From Caldifarciminota bacterium (GTDB lineage Bacteria; Hydrothermota; Tepidihabitantia; SM23-42), in the NCBI GenBank assembly GCA_030671005.1, contig DAOVAN010000030.1:1-14234 (forward strand): 14,234 bases of DNA. Direction: 5' to 3'. How positions within the stretch are numbered: the first letter of the stretch is position 1; each line of letters starts with the position of its first letter. Below are positions 14,051 through 14,234 of the stretch, one piece after another. The position numbers and the translations under genes are program-made. The notes under the pieces are model-generated. The model had not been told where the DNA came from and ran no database searches. It saw nothing but the letters and a program-made list of their open reading frames with translations.

Positions 14051-14078
14051 ATTGTAGCAGATTTTCATGAACTGTCAA
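14051..14078 (-). promoter_or_regulatory. PAP2 gene promoter predicting a leaderless mRNA
   Basis: On the minus strand, TTGACA (14078-14073), a 16-bp spacer and TACAAT (14056-14051). Only 5 nt lie between the -10 box and the ATG at 14045, so transcription would begin at or within a base or two of the start codon and leave no room for a ribosome site. The promoter lies within the longer open frame that starts at 14111. Confidence 0.62.
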
Positions 14079-14095
14079 CCAACTCCGATACACAA

Positions 14096-14234
14096 GGAGT
14101 TGCAGAGACACAAAAAGGAGTCGAAGGGTCTAAAAGTCGCAGAGATACAAACAGGAGTCGAAGGGTCGAAAGGTCGCAGGGTCTAAGAGTCAGAATACGA
14201 GATGCGGGTTGCGGGATACGCGATGTCGGAGCGT
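14096..14234. repeat. Inverted copy of the intergenic repeats of region 3140-3700
   Basis: 14096-14193 is the reverse complement of the TTCGAC-type array, with two and a half units of GGAGTCGAAGGGTC plus linker ACAAACA or ACAAAAA. The 22 bases at 14154-14175 are the exact reverse complement of 3373-3394. From 14193 to the edge follow CGTATTC/CGTATCCC-like words (in reverse), resembling the text at 3143-3190. Both block types therefore occur in the same order as in the first copy, but on the opposite strand. No gene is seen; the element continues past the window. Confidence 0.7.

Noticed and set aside
3373..14175. A composite transposon or genomic island between the inverted repeats
   Set aside because: No transposase, integrase, target-site duplication or compositional break was seen, and the enclosed genes are housekeeping-like.

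Overview
The window reads as chromosomal DNA of an uncultured, probably anaerobic bacterium with a Gram-negative type envelope. A secreted M14 peptidase ends in an FlgD-like C-terminal domain, the only ribonucleotide reductase present is the oxygen-sensitive class III enzyme, and the intergenic text is rich in TTCGAC-type degenerate repeats. From memory of such genomes, candidate phylum WOR-3 (Stahlbacteria) or a relative such as Cloacimonadota fits best. This is an inference: the window has no rRNA or other phylogenetic marker. No prophage, transposase, CRISPR array or defence island was seen.

Layout. (1) 1-3097, minus strand: a large secreted zinc carboxypeptidase cut off by the left edge, and signal peptidase I (lepB), each with its own near-consensus promoter. 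(2) 3098-3700: gene-free, holding a cluster of palindromes, a degenerate ~45-nt repeat array and a 17-nt tandem repeat. (3) 3702-8711, plus strand: tRNA-Val(GAC), then five tightly packed genes: coiled-coil zinc-ribbon protein, RNase HI, KtrB/TrkH potassium channel subunit, YtcJ-type amidohydrolase and YihY membrane protein. (4) 8712-11912: an intergenic stretch, then nrdR-nrdD behind a promoter that carries NrdR-box-like operators. (5) 11991-14045: a MATE exporter and, converging on it with a 33-nt overlap, a PAP2 phosphatase. (6) 14096-14234: a second copy of the region-2 repeats in inverted orientation.

How the genes relate. NrdR should sense dNTP/ATP state through its ATP-cone and repress its own operon, so nrdR-nrdD looks like a self-contained deoxynucleotide supply unit. 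The NrdD activase gene nrdG is not in the window. The zinc-ribbon/RNase HI pair is an arrangement I recall from other phyla. The remaining genes are transport or envelope functions (K+ uptake, drug/cation export, lipid phosphatase, protein secretion). lepB supplies the peptidase that would cleave secreted proteins such as the M14 enzyme.

The clearest non-coding signal is a set of five sigma70-like promoters, all with a 16-bp spacer. For lepB and the PAP2 gene the -10 box lies only 5-7 nt before the best start codon, which predicts leaderless mRNAs. The genes are mostly ordinary housekeeping and envelope functions. The points most worth a second look are those promoters, the NrdR operators, the three successive ATP-cones, the RNase HI with Asn at its fourth active-site position, and the inverted repeats bracketing the central block.
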